This document shows positions 33,055 to 41,887 of a stretch of 64,000 nucleotides of DNA, piece by piece. Position 1 is the first letter of the stretch. Each line of letters opens with the position of its first letter. This DNA comes from Clostridiales bacterium (GTDB lineage Bacteria; Bacillota; Clostridia; TANB77; CAG-508). The stretch covers positions 28,728 through 92,727 of the forward strand of contig DQFO01000020.1 in the NCBI GenBank assembly GCA_003525075.1, written 5' to 3'. Under the pieces are notes generated by a model. It saw only the letters and a program-made list of their open reading frames with translations. It ran no database searches and was not told where the DNA came from. A program made the translations under genes and the position numbers.

Positions 33055-34188
33055 CTATTTATTTCCTAAATATGAAATTAATTGTTCATATACATTCATT
33101 TTTAGGCTTGATACTGTACTTATTATGCTTTGTGGTATTCCTTTTACATTTACTTGTGTTACATCATAATTTCCACCTGTTACACCTGTTCTAAATCCAT
33201 ATTTTGACCATGCTATTTGTTGTATCTCTTTATCTTCATAAGCTTCATAATATTCATCTCCTGCTTCATCAAATGATGCTATACAATGTGAATTCCATAT
33301 TGTTGGGGTTGGATATAATATTCTCATTTTGTCTTTTACTTGTTCCCATCCATCTGGATTTGAATTTGCAAAATCTATTACACTTTTTTCATAATCAACA
33401 ATCATTGGCTTTCCTCCAACTCCTGTTTTTAAGTATAATTCAAATAAATCTGCTGGTGTATTGTTCATATATCCTGATTTTGTGTAAAATTCTTTTAGTT
33501 TTGGTAAATTTTCTGCAACTGCTTCATCTGTTATTTCTCCATCACACATAATTGAAAGTAGTAATCCATAATATGTTGCACCAGGTGATGATGTAACTGG
33601 ATCTGTTGAGTCTATATTTATACTTCCATATAACATATCTACTCCAATGTCTTTCCATTTCTTTCCTTCAAGTATATATGATATTAATTTTGGCATATCT
33701 GTTATATAATATACCCCATCTTTTTCTGTTACTATTTTTTGTTCTATTAATGCATCTACAACTGTATCCCAACTATATATTACAATCGGAGTATTTAATG
33801 TTAATCCACCTTTTTGAACTGTATATCTTGCTGATTCTCCTTTTGTTGTATCTGGTGCTAATTTATAATAATCATAAAATCTTTGATCAGAACAGAACAT
33901 TACATCATATTTTGTTCCATCTTCTCTTACTAATGGATTTTTAATTAGTTTTCCATTACTCCATGAATCATATATAACATTTAGTCCATATTTCTTTTTC
34001 ATTATTTTATTGACTTCTTCATCTGCTAGGAAATTTTCTTTTCCTCCACCTGTTGCAACATATACTGTTTTTAAGTTTGATTCCATAATTGATTCTCCAT
34101 TTGTTGAAAAGAATTTTATTCCTATTATGATTAAGACCAATATTACTAAAATTCCAAGTCCTATCCAGACTTCTTTTCTTCCTTTCAT
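33055..34188 (-). CDS. Membrane-anchored solute-binding-like protein
   Basis: About 377 aa from the ATG nine bases behind AAAGGA. One N-terminal membrane helix instead of a lipobox, then a type-2 periplasmic-binding fold: VYVATGGGKENFLADEEVNK, YDVMFCSDQRFYDYY, PIVIYSWDTVVDALIEQKIV, SSPGATYYGLLLSIMCDGEI. The ligand is unknown, and there is no ABC permease or ATPase beside it, so it is more likely a sensor or a partner of the VWA protein at 34913-36523, whose N-terminal half has the same fold. Confidence 0.75.
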   Translation of the reverse strand: MKGRKEVWIGLGILVILVLIIIGIKFFSTNGESIMESNLKTVYVATGGGKENFLADEEVNKIMKKKYGLNVIYDSWSNGKLIKNPLVREDGTKYDVMFCSDQRFYDYYKLAPDTTKGESARYTVQKGGLTLNTPIVIYSWDTVVDALIEQKIVTEKDGVYYITDMPKLISYILEGKKWKDIGVDMLYGSINIDSTDPVTSSPGATYYGLLLSIMCDGEITDEAVAENLPKLKEFYTKSGYMNNTPADLFELYLKTGVGGKPMIVDYEKSVIDFANSNPDGWEQVKDKMRILYPTPTIWNSHCIASFDEAGDEYYEAYEDKEIQQIAWSKYGFRTGVTGGNYDVTQVNVKGIPQSIISTVSSLKMNVYEQLISYLGNK

Positions 34189-34236
34189 ATTATTCATTCC
34201 TTTCTTTTGATTCCAGTTTAGTCGGATTTTTTCCTA

Positions 34237-34845
34237 CTATTTTTTTATATTTATATCTCCTAAAAATCCATCAGATTTTAACATTTCTTCGAATACTTTT
34301 AATTCTGCATCTGTATCTATTATTTCTGCTTGATACATATTATTTAATTGTTCATGAAATGCTTCTTTAATTTTAGCAATCATATCTCTTACTGATTTCA
34401 TGAATTTTTGACTCTCTTCTGAATTTAATCTTTGATTTTCAATTTCATCATATCTTTGCAATATTTTTATTGTTACTGGCAAATAATAATTTATAAAATT
34501 ATTTACTTGTGATAATTTTCCTGGATTTTTTGATAGTGTATCAATTATTTTTGTCGATGTATTACAAATGTCTTGAACATTTGCAACTAATTCTCTATCT
34601 TCTAATTGTTTTGAAATATCATAAATTTGTGCAGTTTGTGATTTAGCATTTTTTAATATTTCATACAAATTAGTGTTTTGAGTTGAATAATCAATTTTAC
34701 TTCTATCTTTAAATATTAATGTTCCAGCTCCATATGCTGCTGCACTTATTGCTAAAGATGGTACTAGTTGAACTCCTAAAGCTAAATATGGTACTGCAAA
34801 AAATGTTCCACCTAATATTGCAGAAAAAATATATCCTTTTTTCAT
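34237..34845 (-). CDS. xpaC: XpaC-like membrane protein
   Basis: About 202 aa from the ATG that follows AAAGGAA; an upstream TTG is less likely. One hydrophobic hairpin at the N-terminus (AILGGTFFAVPYLALGVQLV PSLAISAAAYGAG), then a helical cytoplasmic domain of the XpaC (5-bromo-4-chloroindolyl phosphate hydrolysis) type: NTSTKIIDTLSKNPGKLSQV and NNFINYYLPVTIKILQRYDE. The historic name does not describe a proven enzyme. Linked with telA in many Bacillota, as here, and presumably acts with it at the membrane. Confidence 0.8.
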   Translation of the reverse strand: MKKGYIFSAILGGTFFAVPYLALGVQLVPSLAISAAAYGAGTLIFKDRSKIDYSTQNTNLYEILKNAKSQTAQIYDISKQLEDRELVANVQDICNTSTKIIDTLSKNPGKLSQVNNFINYYLPVTIKILQRYDEIENQRLNSEESQKFMKSVRDMIAKIKEAFHEQLNNMYQAEIIDTDAELKVFEEMLKSDGFLGDINIKK

Positions 34846-34912
34846 TCTGATTTCCTTTCCTATTTTTCTCAAGACATATATAATAGTAAAATTTTTTAAT
34901 TAATATTTTTTA

Positions 34913-36523
34913 CTAGTTATATCCCCTTACTTGTTTAAATGCTTCTAATAAATTCGTTCTTCCATCAAATACTTTTGCATTTGTCAAGTTTGCTATTTCT
35001 TCTAATTGTGTTTTATCTGCTGAACCAAACATTATACTAAATATTGGTATATCTTTATTTATTTGTCTATATGATGCTCGAAGTTGATTTAATCTATTAT
35101 AATTTGATTCTCCGTCTGTCATTAATACTATTGATATATTGTATTTTTCAATATCTTCTTTGTTTAATATATCTAATGCTTCCATTGCAGGTATATAAAT
35201 ATCTGTTCCTCCATTTACTTGTGTTGATTCAACTTCTTGAATTAATTCATCTGTTTTTGTTCCATCTTCAGTTGAATATTCTCCAAGTATGTCATGATTA
35301 AATGGTATTATTGTTATTTTGTCTTTATTTGAAAATTGCAACAAATCTTTTGATGCTTCTTCTTCATTTAATATGTATTTCATTGCTTCAGTTAATTGCT
35401 TGTTTCCACTTCCATACATACTTCCAGAATAGTCTAAACAAAATACAATATTAATTGGTTTTCTTAATTCTGTTTGATATATTCCTAATGCTGTTCTTAT
35501 TACTGTTGTACTTGGATATTTTACCGGTACAATATATTTTGTTGTGTCTATTCCCCAGTTTGGATTAAATACTGTTTTATCTGCATTTTCATTTATTCCT
35601 CCAAACCAAACTCTTCTTCCTGTTTTTACTAATTCAACTTGTCCTTCATTACTTAATATATAATTTTGTATTTTTTTAAATTCTTCTAATTTATTATCAT
35701 CTTTATTGTCTATATATGCAAATGGTGAATCTGATATTGATACTCCATCTTTTGTATATATTGCATATAATGGTTCTTCGCCTTTTTGTTCTAATTTTTT
35801 GTTCATATTTATTAATGATGTCTCATATGTTATTAATGCCTCATAATCACCTTTTAAGAACATTTCTTGTAAAAACTCATCATCACCTGATGATCTTTTT
35901 ACTCCTGAGTATAATTGGATTAGTTGTTCTTTTAATTCTTCATTCTGTAAATTTTCTTCTGTTAATATTTCAGGATTTCCTGCAAGTGTTGTTAAAAATC
36001 CTAAATATGCTGTTGCTCCTGTATTAGTTTGAGTTGGTGATGACATATTAAATTTTAGTTTTCCTTGATTTATTGCATCCAATATGTCTTTCATATAAAC
36101 ATCTTTTCCTATAAATCCTAGTTCTTCTGCTTTTGATTTTTTTATTCCAAATACTACTGGATTTATACTTGTTGATTTCGAATTTGATGTTTTTATTTTA
36201 CTATCTAGCATATATAACCATATCGAATTTGAACACCAAACTGCGTCATATTTTTCACCATTATTAAGTTTTGACATTATTTCAATTGTTCCAGCATAAT
36301 CTATGCTTACATCTATATTATTCTTTTTTGCATAATTTTGTATGATTTCTTCTATTTCTTTGTTTTCTGTACTTGATATTATTTTAAATGTATTATCTGA
36401 ATTGTTTTTTTCTGTGTCTTTTATTATTGTTTTGACATTACTTCCTAGTCCTTCAATTAAACATACTAAAATAATAAAAATTGCAAAGATAGAAATCATA
36501 GATTTCTTTTGTTTTTTCTCCAT
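34913..36523 (-). CDS. Solute-binding-like domain fused to a von Willebrand A domain
   Basis: 536 aa. N-terminal membrane helix, a solute-binding-like domain (about 45-330: ENKEIEEIIQNYAKKNNIDV; YDAVWCSNSIWLYML; NMSSPTQTNTGATAYLGFLT) and a C-terminal VWA domain. The MIDAS is complete: CLDYSGSM (DxSxS), the Thr of VNGGTDIY and the Asp of LMTDGESN. VWA domains bind partners through a bound metal ion. First gene of the operon with xpaC, an SBP and telA; good AAAGGGGAG site. The combination suggests an envelope-stress or anion-sensing complex, which is inference. Confidence 0.85.
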   Translation of the reverse strand: MEKKQKKSMISIFAIFIILVCLIEGLGSNVKTIIKDTEKNNSDNTFKIISSTENKEIEEIIQNYAKKNNIDVSIDYAGTIEIMSKLNNGEKYDAVWCSNSIWLYMLDSKIKTSNSKSTSINPVVFGIKKSKAEELGFIGKDVYMKDILDAINQGKLKFNMSSPTQTNTGATAYLGFLTTLAGNPEILTEENLQNEELKEQLIQLYSGVKRSSGDDEFLQEMFLKGDYEALITYETSLINMNKKLEQKGEEPLYAIYTKDGVSISDSPFAYIDNKDDNKLEEFKKIQNYILSNEGQVELVKTGRRVWFGGINENADKTVFNPNWGIDTTKYIVPVKYPSTTVIRTALGIYQTELRKPINIVFCLDYSGSMYGSGNKQLTEAMKYILNEEEASKDLLQFSNKDKITIIPFNHDILGEYSTEDGTKTDELIQEVESTQVNGGTDIYIPAMEALDILNKEDIEKYNISIVLMTDGESNYNRLNQLRASYRQINKDIPIFSIMFGSADKTQLEEIANLTNAKVFDGRTNLLEAFKQVRGYN

Positions 36524-36587
36524 ATTTTCTCCCCTTTCTTACATATATAACTTTATCATTAATCTCTTAATTTTTCAATAGAAAAAA

Positions 36588-36628
36588 AACTAATAGGCAA
36601 AAATTAATAAAACTTTTGTCTATTAGTT
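36588..36628 (-). terminator. Terminator of the 145-aa membrane protein gene
   Basis: ACTAATAG...GCAAAA / TTTTGT...CTATTAGT hairpin directly after the stop codon at 36635; T-rich on the minus strand. Confidence 0.7.
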
Positions 36629-36634
36629 ATATTT

Positions 36635-37072
36635 TTACTTTAATTTACTTTCGAAAAATTTTGCTATCTTACTGCTCATAAAAACTACTCCAGCAACTAT
36701 AACCAATGCTACAATAATATCCCAAAACAAACTTCCTGTTGTAATTTTGATTTTTCTAGGAATACTGTAAACAAGAAGCATTGTTGTAATAAAGCATATC
36801 TCTTCACATACATTTGAATCTGAAAAAATCACATACCAAAAATTATTTTTAGAAAATGTTTCTATATCTGTTTTCTTTATTTTTTGAACAATTCTAATAA
36901 TAATAATAATTGCTAATACTACTAATGCTATTAACACATTAATAATTCTAGGAAATCCCATACTAGTCCCTAAAACTGTTATTATTGCTAAAACAATACC
37001 TGTTATTGTCAAAATTTTTTCAACATTCGTCGTTTTGCATAATTCAGTAATCCGCTTTTCAAAATCTTTCAT
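36635..37072 (-). CDS. Small integral membrane protein, unknown
   Basis: 145 aa, four predicted membrane helices: about 19-37 (ILTITGIVLAIITVLGTSM), 43-60 (IINVLIALVVLAIIIIIRIV), 92-104 and 115-135 (LFWDIIVALVIVAGVVFMS), with charged ends. Not recognised. Separate from the telA set: a terminator follows it, and a CTCC-TATT-GGGAG hairpin plus TTGACA lie in its leader. GGGAGG ribosome site. Confidence 0.7.
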   Translation of the reverse strand: MKDFEKRITELCKTTNVEKILTITGIVLAIITVLGTSMGFPRIINVLIALVVLAIIIIIRIVQKIKKTDIETFSKNNFWYVIFSDSNVCEEICFITTMLLVYSIPRKIKITTGSLFWDIIVALVIVAGVVFMSSKIAKFFESKLK

Positions 37073-37157
37073 AATTTGCCTCCCATAATATTTATTGGTG
37101 TGTATTCGTTCTATATGTCAACTCCCAATAGGAGATAAAAAAATTAACATCGATATT

Positions 37158-38564
37158 TTAGCATTTTTTATTAATTTTGTCAATTAATCCACATGATTCT
37201 TTGCCTTCACCACAATATTTATCTGTTATACATGTTGGACCAAGTCCTTTTCCTATTAATGGTGCTACATGTTTTACTTGTCTTACCATTTCTTGTGTAA
37301 TAAATCTAATTTGCCATTGTGCCTTATTACAACAACGCATTCTTGAAACCCATTGTAAATTTCTAGCATTCATTGTTGTTATAACATTTAACATTTGTGC
37401 CCCAATATAAAAATATATTAAATCTTCTTCTGCAATTCCTTGTTCTTTAAATTCATCAAACATTTTTATATTTTCATTAACAGCTTTTTGATATACATCA
37501 TTTGCGTTTTTCTTTATTGTTTCTGGTGTTATATAATTTTTCATATCCCATAATGGTACAAATTCTGGTATTAGCAATGGATGCATTCTATGTCTTGTTA
37601 AATGTGTTAATATTGATAATGAAATTGGAATTTGAAAACTAAAACTTACTTGTTCTAATTCTCTTTTTTCTTCTTTATGAAGAATATTTTGCATCATTTT
37701 TTCTTTTGCATTTTCATCTTTTTCTTCTAATTCTTTTAATATCTCATCAGCCATTTTTTCTGAACATTGATAATGATACATTATATTACTTTTTAGTACA
37801 ACATCATCTGCATTTGGTGTATAACTTAAAAGTTCTGGCTTTTCTAATATTTTTATTGAGGGTCTCTTAGTCATTTTTTCCAAATATTCAAATTGATTAT
37901 CACTATTCATTTTTGAATTTTCTATGCATTCTGTTAAATATGGTACTTTTTCTTTTATAATTTCATATAAGATTTTTCCAAATTCATTTAATTCTTGTAT
38001 TCTACTTAATCTTCCATATATAAAAGATTCAACCATCTTTTCTAATTCTCTTGCATCTAATCCCATTATTATATTACTATGAAAACAATATGGTAATATA
38101 AATCTTGCATCTTCTACGTCAATTCCTTTGTCTACTAATTCGCCATATGTATTAAATAAATATTGCATATGTTTTTGGTATTTCTCTTTTAATTGTTCAT
38201 TTTGTGGATGTATATTTAAATTTGAATCTCTAAATTCTGGTGTATAAAATCCAGCAGTACGAAAATCTACTTCTCTTCTAGATTTTATTGTAAATGAAGT
38301 TAATCTATTTCCAATAATTGTTTGTTCAATAATTGGCGTTACATCTGATATGGCAAATACTAAATAATCATGTTCAATAATTGATTTATGCCCCATTGAA
38401 ATAATTCTTTTTATTAATTTTAAATTTTTTTCATAGTCATTACAATTTTCTAATACTTCGAAAACATTTCCTTTAAATCTTGATAATTTTCCTGCTGCAG
38501 CTACTTTTTGAATTCTTTTTTCTAATTCTTCTTTTTCACAACTACATAATAATTCTACCTTCAT
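37158..38564 (-). CDS. Double-domain ThyX-like protein (flavin-dependent thymidylate synthase family)
   Basis: 468 aa, about twice the length of ThyX. The first half has the family phrase GHKSIIEHDYLVFAISDVTP followed by GNRLTSFTIKSRRE, where ThyX has RHRxxSxxExSxRY. The second half has QVSFSFQIPISLSILTHLTRHR, but the motif continues MHPLLIPEF. The C-terminus keeps CNKAQWQIRFITQEMV, as in the FAD/dUMP-binding end of ThyX. True ThyX methylates dUMP using folate and NADPH with FAD. Here each half lacks part of the signature, so the two may form one composite active site or the protein may do something else. Single gene; the ATG follows an AAAGAGG site. Confidence 0.7.
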   Translation of the reverse strand: MKVELLCSCEKEELEKRIQKVAAAGKLSRFKGNVFEVLENCNDYEKNLKLIKRIISMGHKSIIEHDYLVFAISDVTPIIEQTIIGNRLTSFTIKSRREVDFRTAGFYTPEFRDSNLNIHPQNEQLKEKYQKHMQYLFNTYGELVDKGIDVEDARFILPYCFHSNIIMGLDARELEKMVESFIYGRLSRIQELNEFGKILYEIIKEKVPYLTECIENSKMNSDNQFEYLEKMTKRPSIKILEKPELLSYTPNADDVVLKSNIMYHYQCSEKMADEILKELEEKDENAKEKMMQNILHKEEKRELEQVSFSFQIPISLSILTHLTRHRMHPLLIPEFVPLWDMKNYITPETIKKNANDVYQKAVNENIKMFDEFKEQGIAEEDLIYFYIGAQMLNVITTMNARNLQWVSRMRCCNKAQWQIRFITQEMVRQVKHVAPLIGKGLGPTCITDKYCGEGKESCGLIDKINKKC

Positions 38565-38656
38565 TTTATACCTCTTTTTTTATAATATTTTATCTTTTTA
38601 AATATATCATAATGATTTTTTATTTTCAATAATTTTAAATTTTTTTAATTTAGGTA

Positions 38657-38685
38657 TTACATTTCAAAATTTTTTATGCTATAAT
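38657..38685 (+). promoter_or_regulatory. Promoter of the MATE-kinase gene
   Basis: TTACAT (38657-38662), 17 bases, TATAAT (38680-38685). Confidence 0.65.
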
Positions 38686-38691
38686 AACGCC

Positions 38692-38819
38692 TGCGAGTAG
38701 CTAAGATATATAGCGGAAATCCAGCAAATTGGATTTCCGCTTTTTTTATGTGCTAGTAATGATCTCTGAACTTCCTAGTATATAAGAGCTACAATAATAT
38801 TTTATAAAAGGAGGACGTT
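38692..38819 (+). promoter_or_regulatory. Structured leader with internal terminator, riboswitch candidate
   Basis: About 128 bases between the predicted start of transcription and the MATE ATG. GTAGCT (38697-38702) can pair with AGCTAC (38787-38792), enclosing a strong terminator hairpin (38712-38747) and a CTAG-flanked hairpin (about 38752-38778). An early terminator followed by a long leader suggests attenuation. It matches no riboswitch class I can name with confidence. Confidence 0.4.
38712..38747 (+). terminator. Terminator hairpin inside the MATE leader
   Basis: AGCGGAAATCC-AGCAAATT-GGATTTCCGCT followed by TTTTTTT; 73 bases upstream of the ATG. Confidence 0.85.
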
Positions 38820-40769
38820 ATGGAAAACGTTAAACAAAACAAAATGGCTGACATGCCAATGAAAAAACTTTTCTGGAAAATGGGATTACCTATGATTATT
38901 TCCATGGTTCTACAAGCATTATACAATGTTGTAGATAGCATATTTGTTACAAACATGGGAGAACAAGGTGCTATTGCAAATCAAGCTTTAACATTAGCAT
39001 TTCCTATTCAAATTTTAATTATTGCTATTGGTGTTGGTACAGGAATTGGGCTAAACACATTACTTTCTAAAAATCTAGGAGAAAATAATAAAGAACAAGT
39101 GAATAAAGTTGCTGGTAATGGTATTTTTATTAGTATTTGCATTTTTATATTATTCTTTTTATTTGGAATGTTTGGATCAAAATGGTTCATTTCTTTATTT
39201 TCTGCTGGTAATGAAGAAATAATTTCTATGGGAGCAACATATTTAAAAATTTGCTGTTGTTTTTCACTTGGTTCTATTGCATATACAGCATATGAAAGAT
39301 TTTTACAAGCAACTGGAAAAACTAATTTATCTGCAATAGCACAAATATCTGGTGCAATTGCAAATATTGTATTAGATTATATTTTTATTTTCCCATTAAA
39401 TATGGGTGTTGCTGGTGCAGCTTGGGCAACAGTAATTGGACAATTTTTATCTTTATTTGTCGCAATAATATTTCATTACACTGTAAATAAAGAAATTGAT
39501 AAAAATTTAAAATACATAAAACCTGATTTAGGTCTAATAAGAGGAATTTATAGTATAGGTCTTTCTGCTGCAATTATGCAATCATTACTTTCTGTTATGA
39601 TGGCTGGAATGAATGCTATACTAGGAATAGCAAAAGCCGATCCAACAATATTAGTAGGATCTTTTGGTATATATTATAAAATTCAAAATATTGCTGTACT
39701 TGCATGTTTTGGATTATCTAATACTATTATTACAATATTATCATTTAATTATGGTATGAAAGATAAAAAAAGAGCTGATGATTGTATTAAATATGGAATT
39801 ATAGATACTGCAATTGTCACTTTAATAATCACTGCATTATTTGAAATTTTTGCTAATCCATTATCAAAATTATTCGGATTATCTGGTGGATCTACAACTC
39901 AAATTATTGATGTTTGTTCAACAGCACTTAGAATTTCAAGTATTGGCTTTGTATTTATGGGATTTTCTATTGCTATTCAAGGTGTTTTACAAGCACTTAG
40001 ATATGCAGGTAAACCTCTTATAATTTCATTATTAAGATTAGTTATATTTGTATTTCCTATCGCATATTTATTTACATTATCTGATAATGTTATAAATTTA
40101 GTTTGGTGGACATTCCCTATTTCTGAAATTCTTACTGCTATAATTTCAGCTTTCATATTGAAAAATGCTTACAAACAAAAAATTGCAGTTTTAGAACCTA
40201 CTGTTTACAAAGATAATCTAGTTATTTCAATATCTCGTGAACATGGTACAAATGGTAAAGAAATTGCAAGAAATGTTGCAAAACAACTTGGAATTGCATT
40301 TTATGGAAAAGAAGAAATTAAAGATTTTGCAATTAAACATTCTTTATTAGGAAATTATAATGATACTGATAAATTATATAATGATTTCTTATCATTAGAA
40401 GCAAATGGTGATTCTATTATCAAACAAGCTAATGTTATAAAAGAAATTGCTAATGCTGAAAGTTGTGTAATTGTTGGAAGATCTGCTGATTATATTTTAA
40501 GAGATAACAGGAATTTAATTAAAATATTTCTTTATGCTCCTGAACAATACAAAATAGAGACTATAAAAAGACTTTATAATGATAATGATTCAACAGCAAA
40601 ATCATATATTAAAAAATCAGATAAAGCAAGATCTACTTATTATGAAGTTATCTCAAATCAAATATGGGGTAATAAAAACAATTATGACATTTGTTTAGAC
40701 TGTCAAATTGGTAATGATGAAATTGTAAAAATAATTTGTAATTATGTAAAAAATAAAATTAAAAATTAG
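38820..40769 (+). CDS. MATE efflux transporter fused to a cytidylate-kinase-like domain
   Basis: 649 aa. Residues 1-450 are a 12-helix MATE transporter (MGLPMIISMVLQALYNVVDS; YLKICCCFSLGSIAYTAYER; GFVFMGFSIAIQGVLQALRY), which exports drugs or metabolites in exchange for Na+ or H+. From about residue 467 a cytosolic nucleotide-kinase-like domain follows (VISISREHGTNGKEIARNVA; IVGRSADYILRDNRNLIKIF) of the cytidylate-kinase-like family. The reading frame is continuous and the joint is well inside, so the fusion is genuine. AGGAGG site. The leader looks regulated. The kinase-like part may sense or modify a nucleotide ligand; the substrate is unknown. Confidence 0.88.
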   Translation: MENVKQNKMADMPMKKLFWKMGLPMIISMVLQALYNVVDSIFVTNMGEQGAIANQALTLAFPIQILIIAIGVGTGIGLNTLLSKNLGENNKEQVNKVAGNGIFISICIFILFFLFGMFGSKWFISLFSAGNEEIISMGATYLKICCCFSLGSIAYTAYERFLQATGKTNLSAIAQISGAIANIVLDYIFIFPLNMGVAGAAWATVIGQFLSLFVAIIFHYTVNKEIDKNLKYIKPDLGLIRGIYSIGLSAAIMQSLLSVMMAGMNAILGIAKADPTILVGSFGIYYKIQNIAVLACFGLSNTIITILSFNYGMKDKKRADDCIKYGIIDTAIVTLIITALFEIFANPLSKLFGLSGGSTTQIIDVCSTALRISSIGFVFMGFSIAIQGVLQALRYAGKPLIISLLRLVIFVFPIAYLFTLSDNVINLVWWTFPISEILTAIISAFILKNAYKQKIAVLEPTVYKDNLVISISREHGTNGKEIARNVAKQLGIAFYGKEEIKDFAIKHSLLGNYNDTDKLYNDFLSLEANGDSIIKQANVIKEIANAESCVIVGRSADYILRDNRNLIKIFLYAPEQYKIETIKRLYNDNDSTAKSYIKKSDKARSTYYEVISNQIWGNKNNYDICLDCQIGNDEIVKIICNYVKNKIKN

Positions 40770-41152
40770 GAATATTTTTCTGTTGGCATTTTGTCTGATA
40801 CTATTGATTTAACTTTAAACGTTACTGATGAAACAAGAAAAATTTTACACTATTGCTAAGAACATTTGATAGATATTCAATCTATTAGAAAACAATTGCA
40901 AAGTGTAGATGAAAGAACCAAAGCATTAACAGAACTTGCATTGAACAGATTTGTAGCTAATCATGATGTTGGATGTACATATATTCTTCAATCTGATTTA
41001 CTTCCTTCTGAAAGAAATTTGGATATTGTAAATCACAAATACATAGAGGTCATACCAATTCTGCTGGATTTAAAATTGCAATTAATTCTGATTTGAAAAC
41101 AAGTTTGAATTATACTTTTGATTTATTAATTAATGCTATCTTGAATTCATAA
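40770..41152 (+). pseudogene. Remnant of a DHH-family phosphoesterase-like gene
   Basis: Directly after the MATE stop, one frame reads FSVGILSDTIDLTLNVTDET, then hits TAA at 40857-40859. The same frame goes on with HLIDIQSIRKQLQSVDERTK and further coding-like sequence. Near 41040 the frame shifts and ends with GHTNSAGFKIAINSDLKTS and a stop at 41150-41152. ILSDT and GHxNSAGF resemble the DHH domain and its DHHA1 tail (GGGHxxAAGF). No start codon is visible, so the 5' end is gone. A decayed fragment rather than a live gene. Confidence 0.45.
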
Positions 41153-41157
41153 AATCC

Positions 41158-41185
41158 AAGCCATAGTCTTTTTTGACTATGGCTT
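41158..41185 (+). terminator. Terminator after the DHH remnant
   Basis: AAGCCATAGTC-TTTTTT-GACTATGGCTT, then AATATTTTTC. Confidence 0.8.
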
Positions 41186-41212
41186 AATATTTTTCATTTT
41201 AGAACATATCAT

Positions 41213-41260
41213 AAAACCAAAAGAGTTCCTCTGAATAAATAGAAGAACTCTTTTGGTTTT
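41213..41260. terminator. Long hairpin, terminator of the 154-aa gene
   Basis: AAAACCAAAAGAGTTC/GAACTCTTTTGGTTTT, 16-bp perfect stem, usable on both strands. Confidence 0.8.
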
Positions 41261-41287
41261 TCGGATTTATGAACTTTTTATACTATT

Positions 41288-41752
41288 TCACTTAACAGTA
41301 AAATAGTATTTTTGAATATCATCTCCATTTTCAATACTGACACAGTATGTAACTGTATGGTCATGATCAAAACATACCGCTTCAGGCTTAATCGAATACT
41401 GCTCATTTCCTAAAGCAATAATATCCTTATCTTCCCACTCCTTTCGGATTGAATTATAAGTTGAAACTGAAATCTTGCTATATGGTCCTTTCAAGTCAAT
41501 GACATATTGAGTGTCAGCTGCATATGGCTGAATTGACACCCCTTTCAAACTAGTTACATAATCATTGTAAAGATTCATTGTACAATTATTAGATTCATTG
41601 TTAGACATCCGATAAACTTTTAACTTCGTACTTTTATCAGATATCAACTTAGGTGCTAACATAGCGCTTGCATAAATCAAAATGACAACCAAAGCGCCAA
41701 TAACAATTGCACGGAAACAATTCCAGAAACGATAAAAATCCGACTTTTTCAT
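41288..41752 (-). CDS. Membrane-anchored protein, unknown, solitary gene
   Basis: 154 aa from the ATG five bases behind AAAGGA (GGAGG lies further up). Short basic start, one membrane helix (AIVIGALVVILIYASAMLAP) and an extracellular domain of about 110 residues with a beta-rich look (TQYVIDLKGPYSKISVSTYN; TVTYCVSIENGDDIQKYYFT) and three Cys. Not recognised. Slightly G+C-richer than the neighbouring ABC genes, with its own promoter and terminator, in the same style as the solitary genes at 13.8-23.3 kb. Confidence 0.7.
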   Translation of the reverse strand: MKKSDFYRFWNCFRAIVIGALVVILIYASAMLAPKLISDKSTKLKVYRMSNNESNNCTMNLYNDYVTSLKGVSIQPYAADTQYVIDLKGPYSKISVSTYNSIRKEWEDKDIIALGNEQYSIKPEAVCFDHDHTVTYCVSIENGDDIQKYYFTVK

Positions 41753-41841
41753 AAAAATCCTTTCCTCCACACTACAGTGGAAACCCATTAATAATTTGTA
41801 TAATAGGTTATTGCTCAACAAAGCAACGTGCTATTTAACTT

Positions 41842-41870
41842 ATTTTATCACACTTTGCATAATTTGTAAA
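41842..41870 (-). promoter_or_regulatory. Promoter of the 154-aa gene
   Basis: Minus strand TTTACA (41865-41870), 17 bases, TAAAAT (41842-41847). Confidence 0.65.
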
Positions 41871-41887
41871 GTGTAGTAAGCCTTGCT

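Noticed and set aside
38692..38819. MATE leader considered as yybP-ykoY, guanidine or preQ1 riboswitch
   Set aside because: GAGTAGC at the start recalls yybP-ykoY, but the other conserved segments of these classes are not present; left as an unnamed structured leader.
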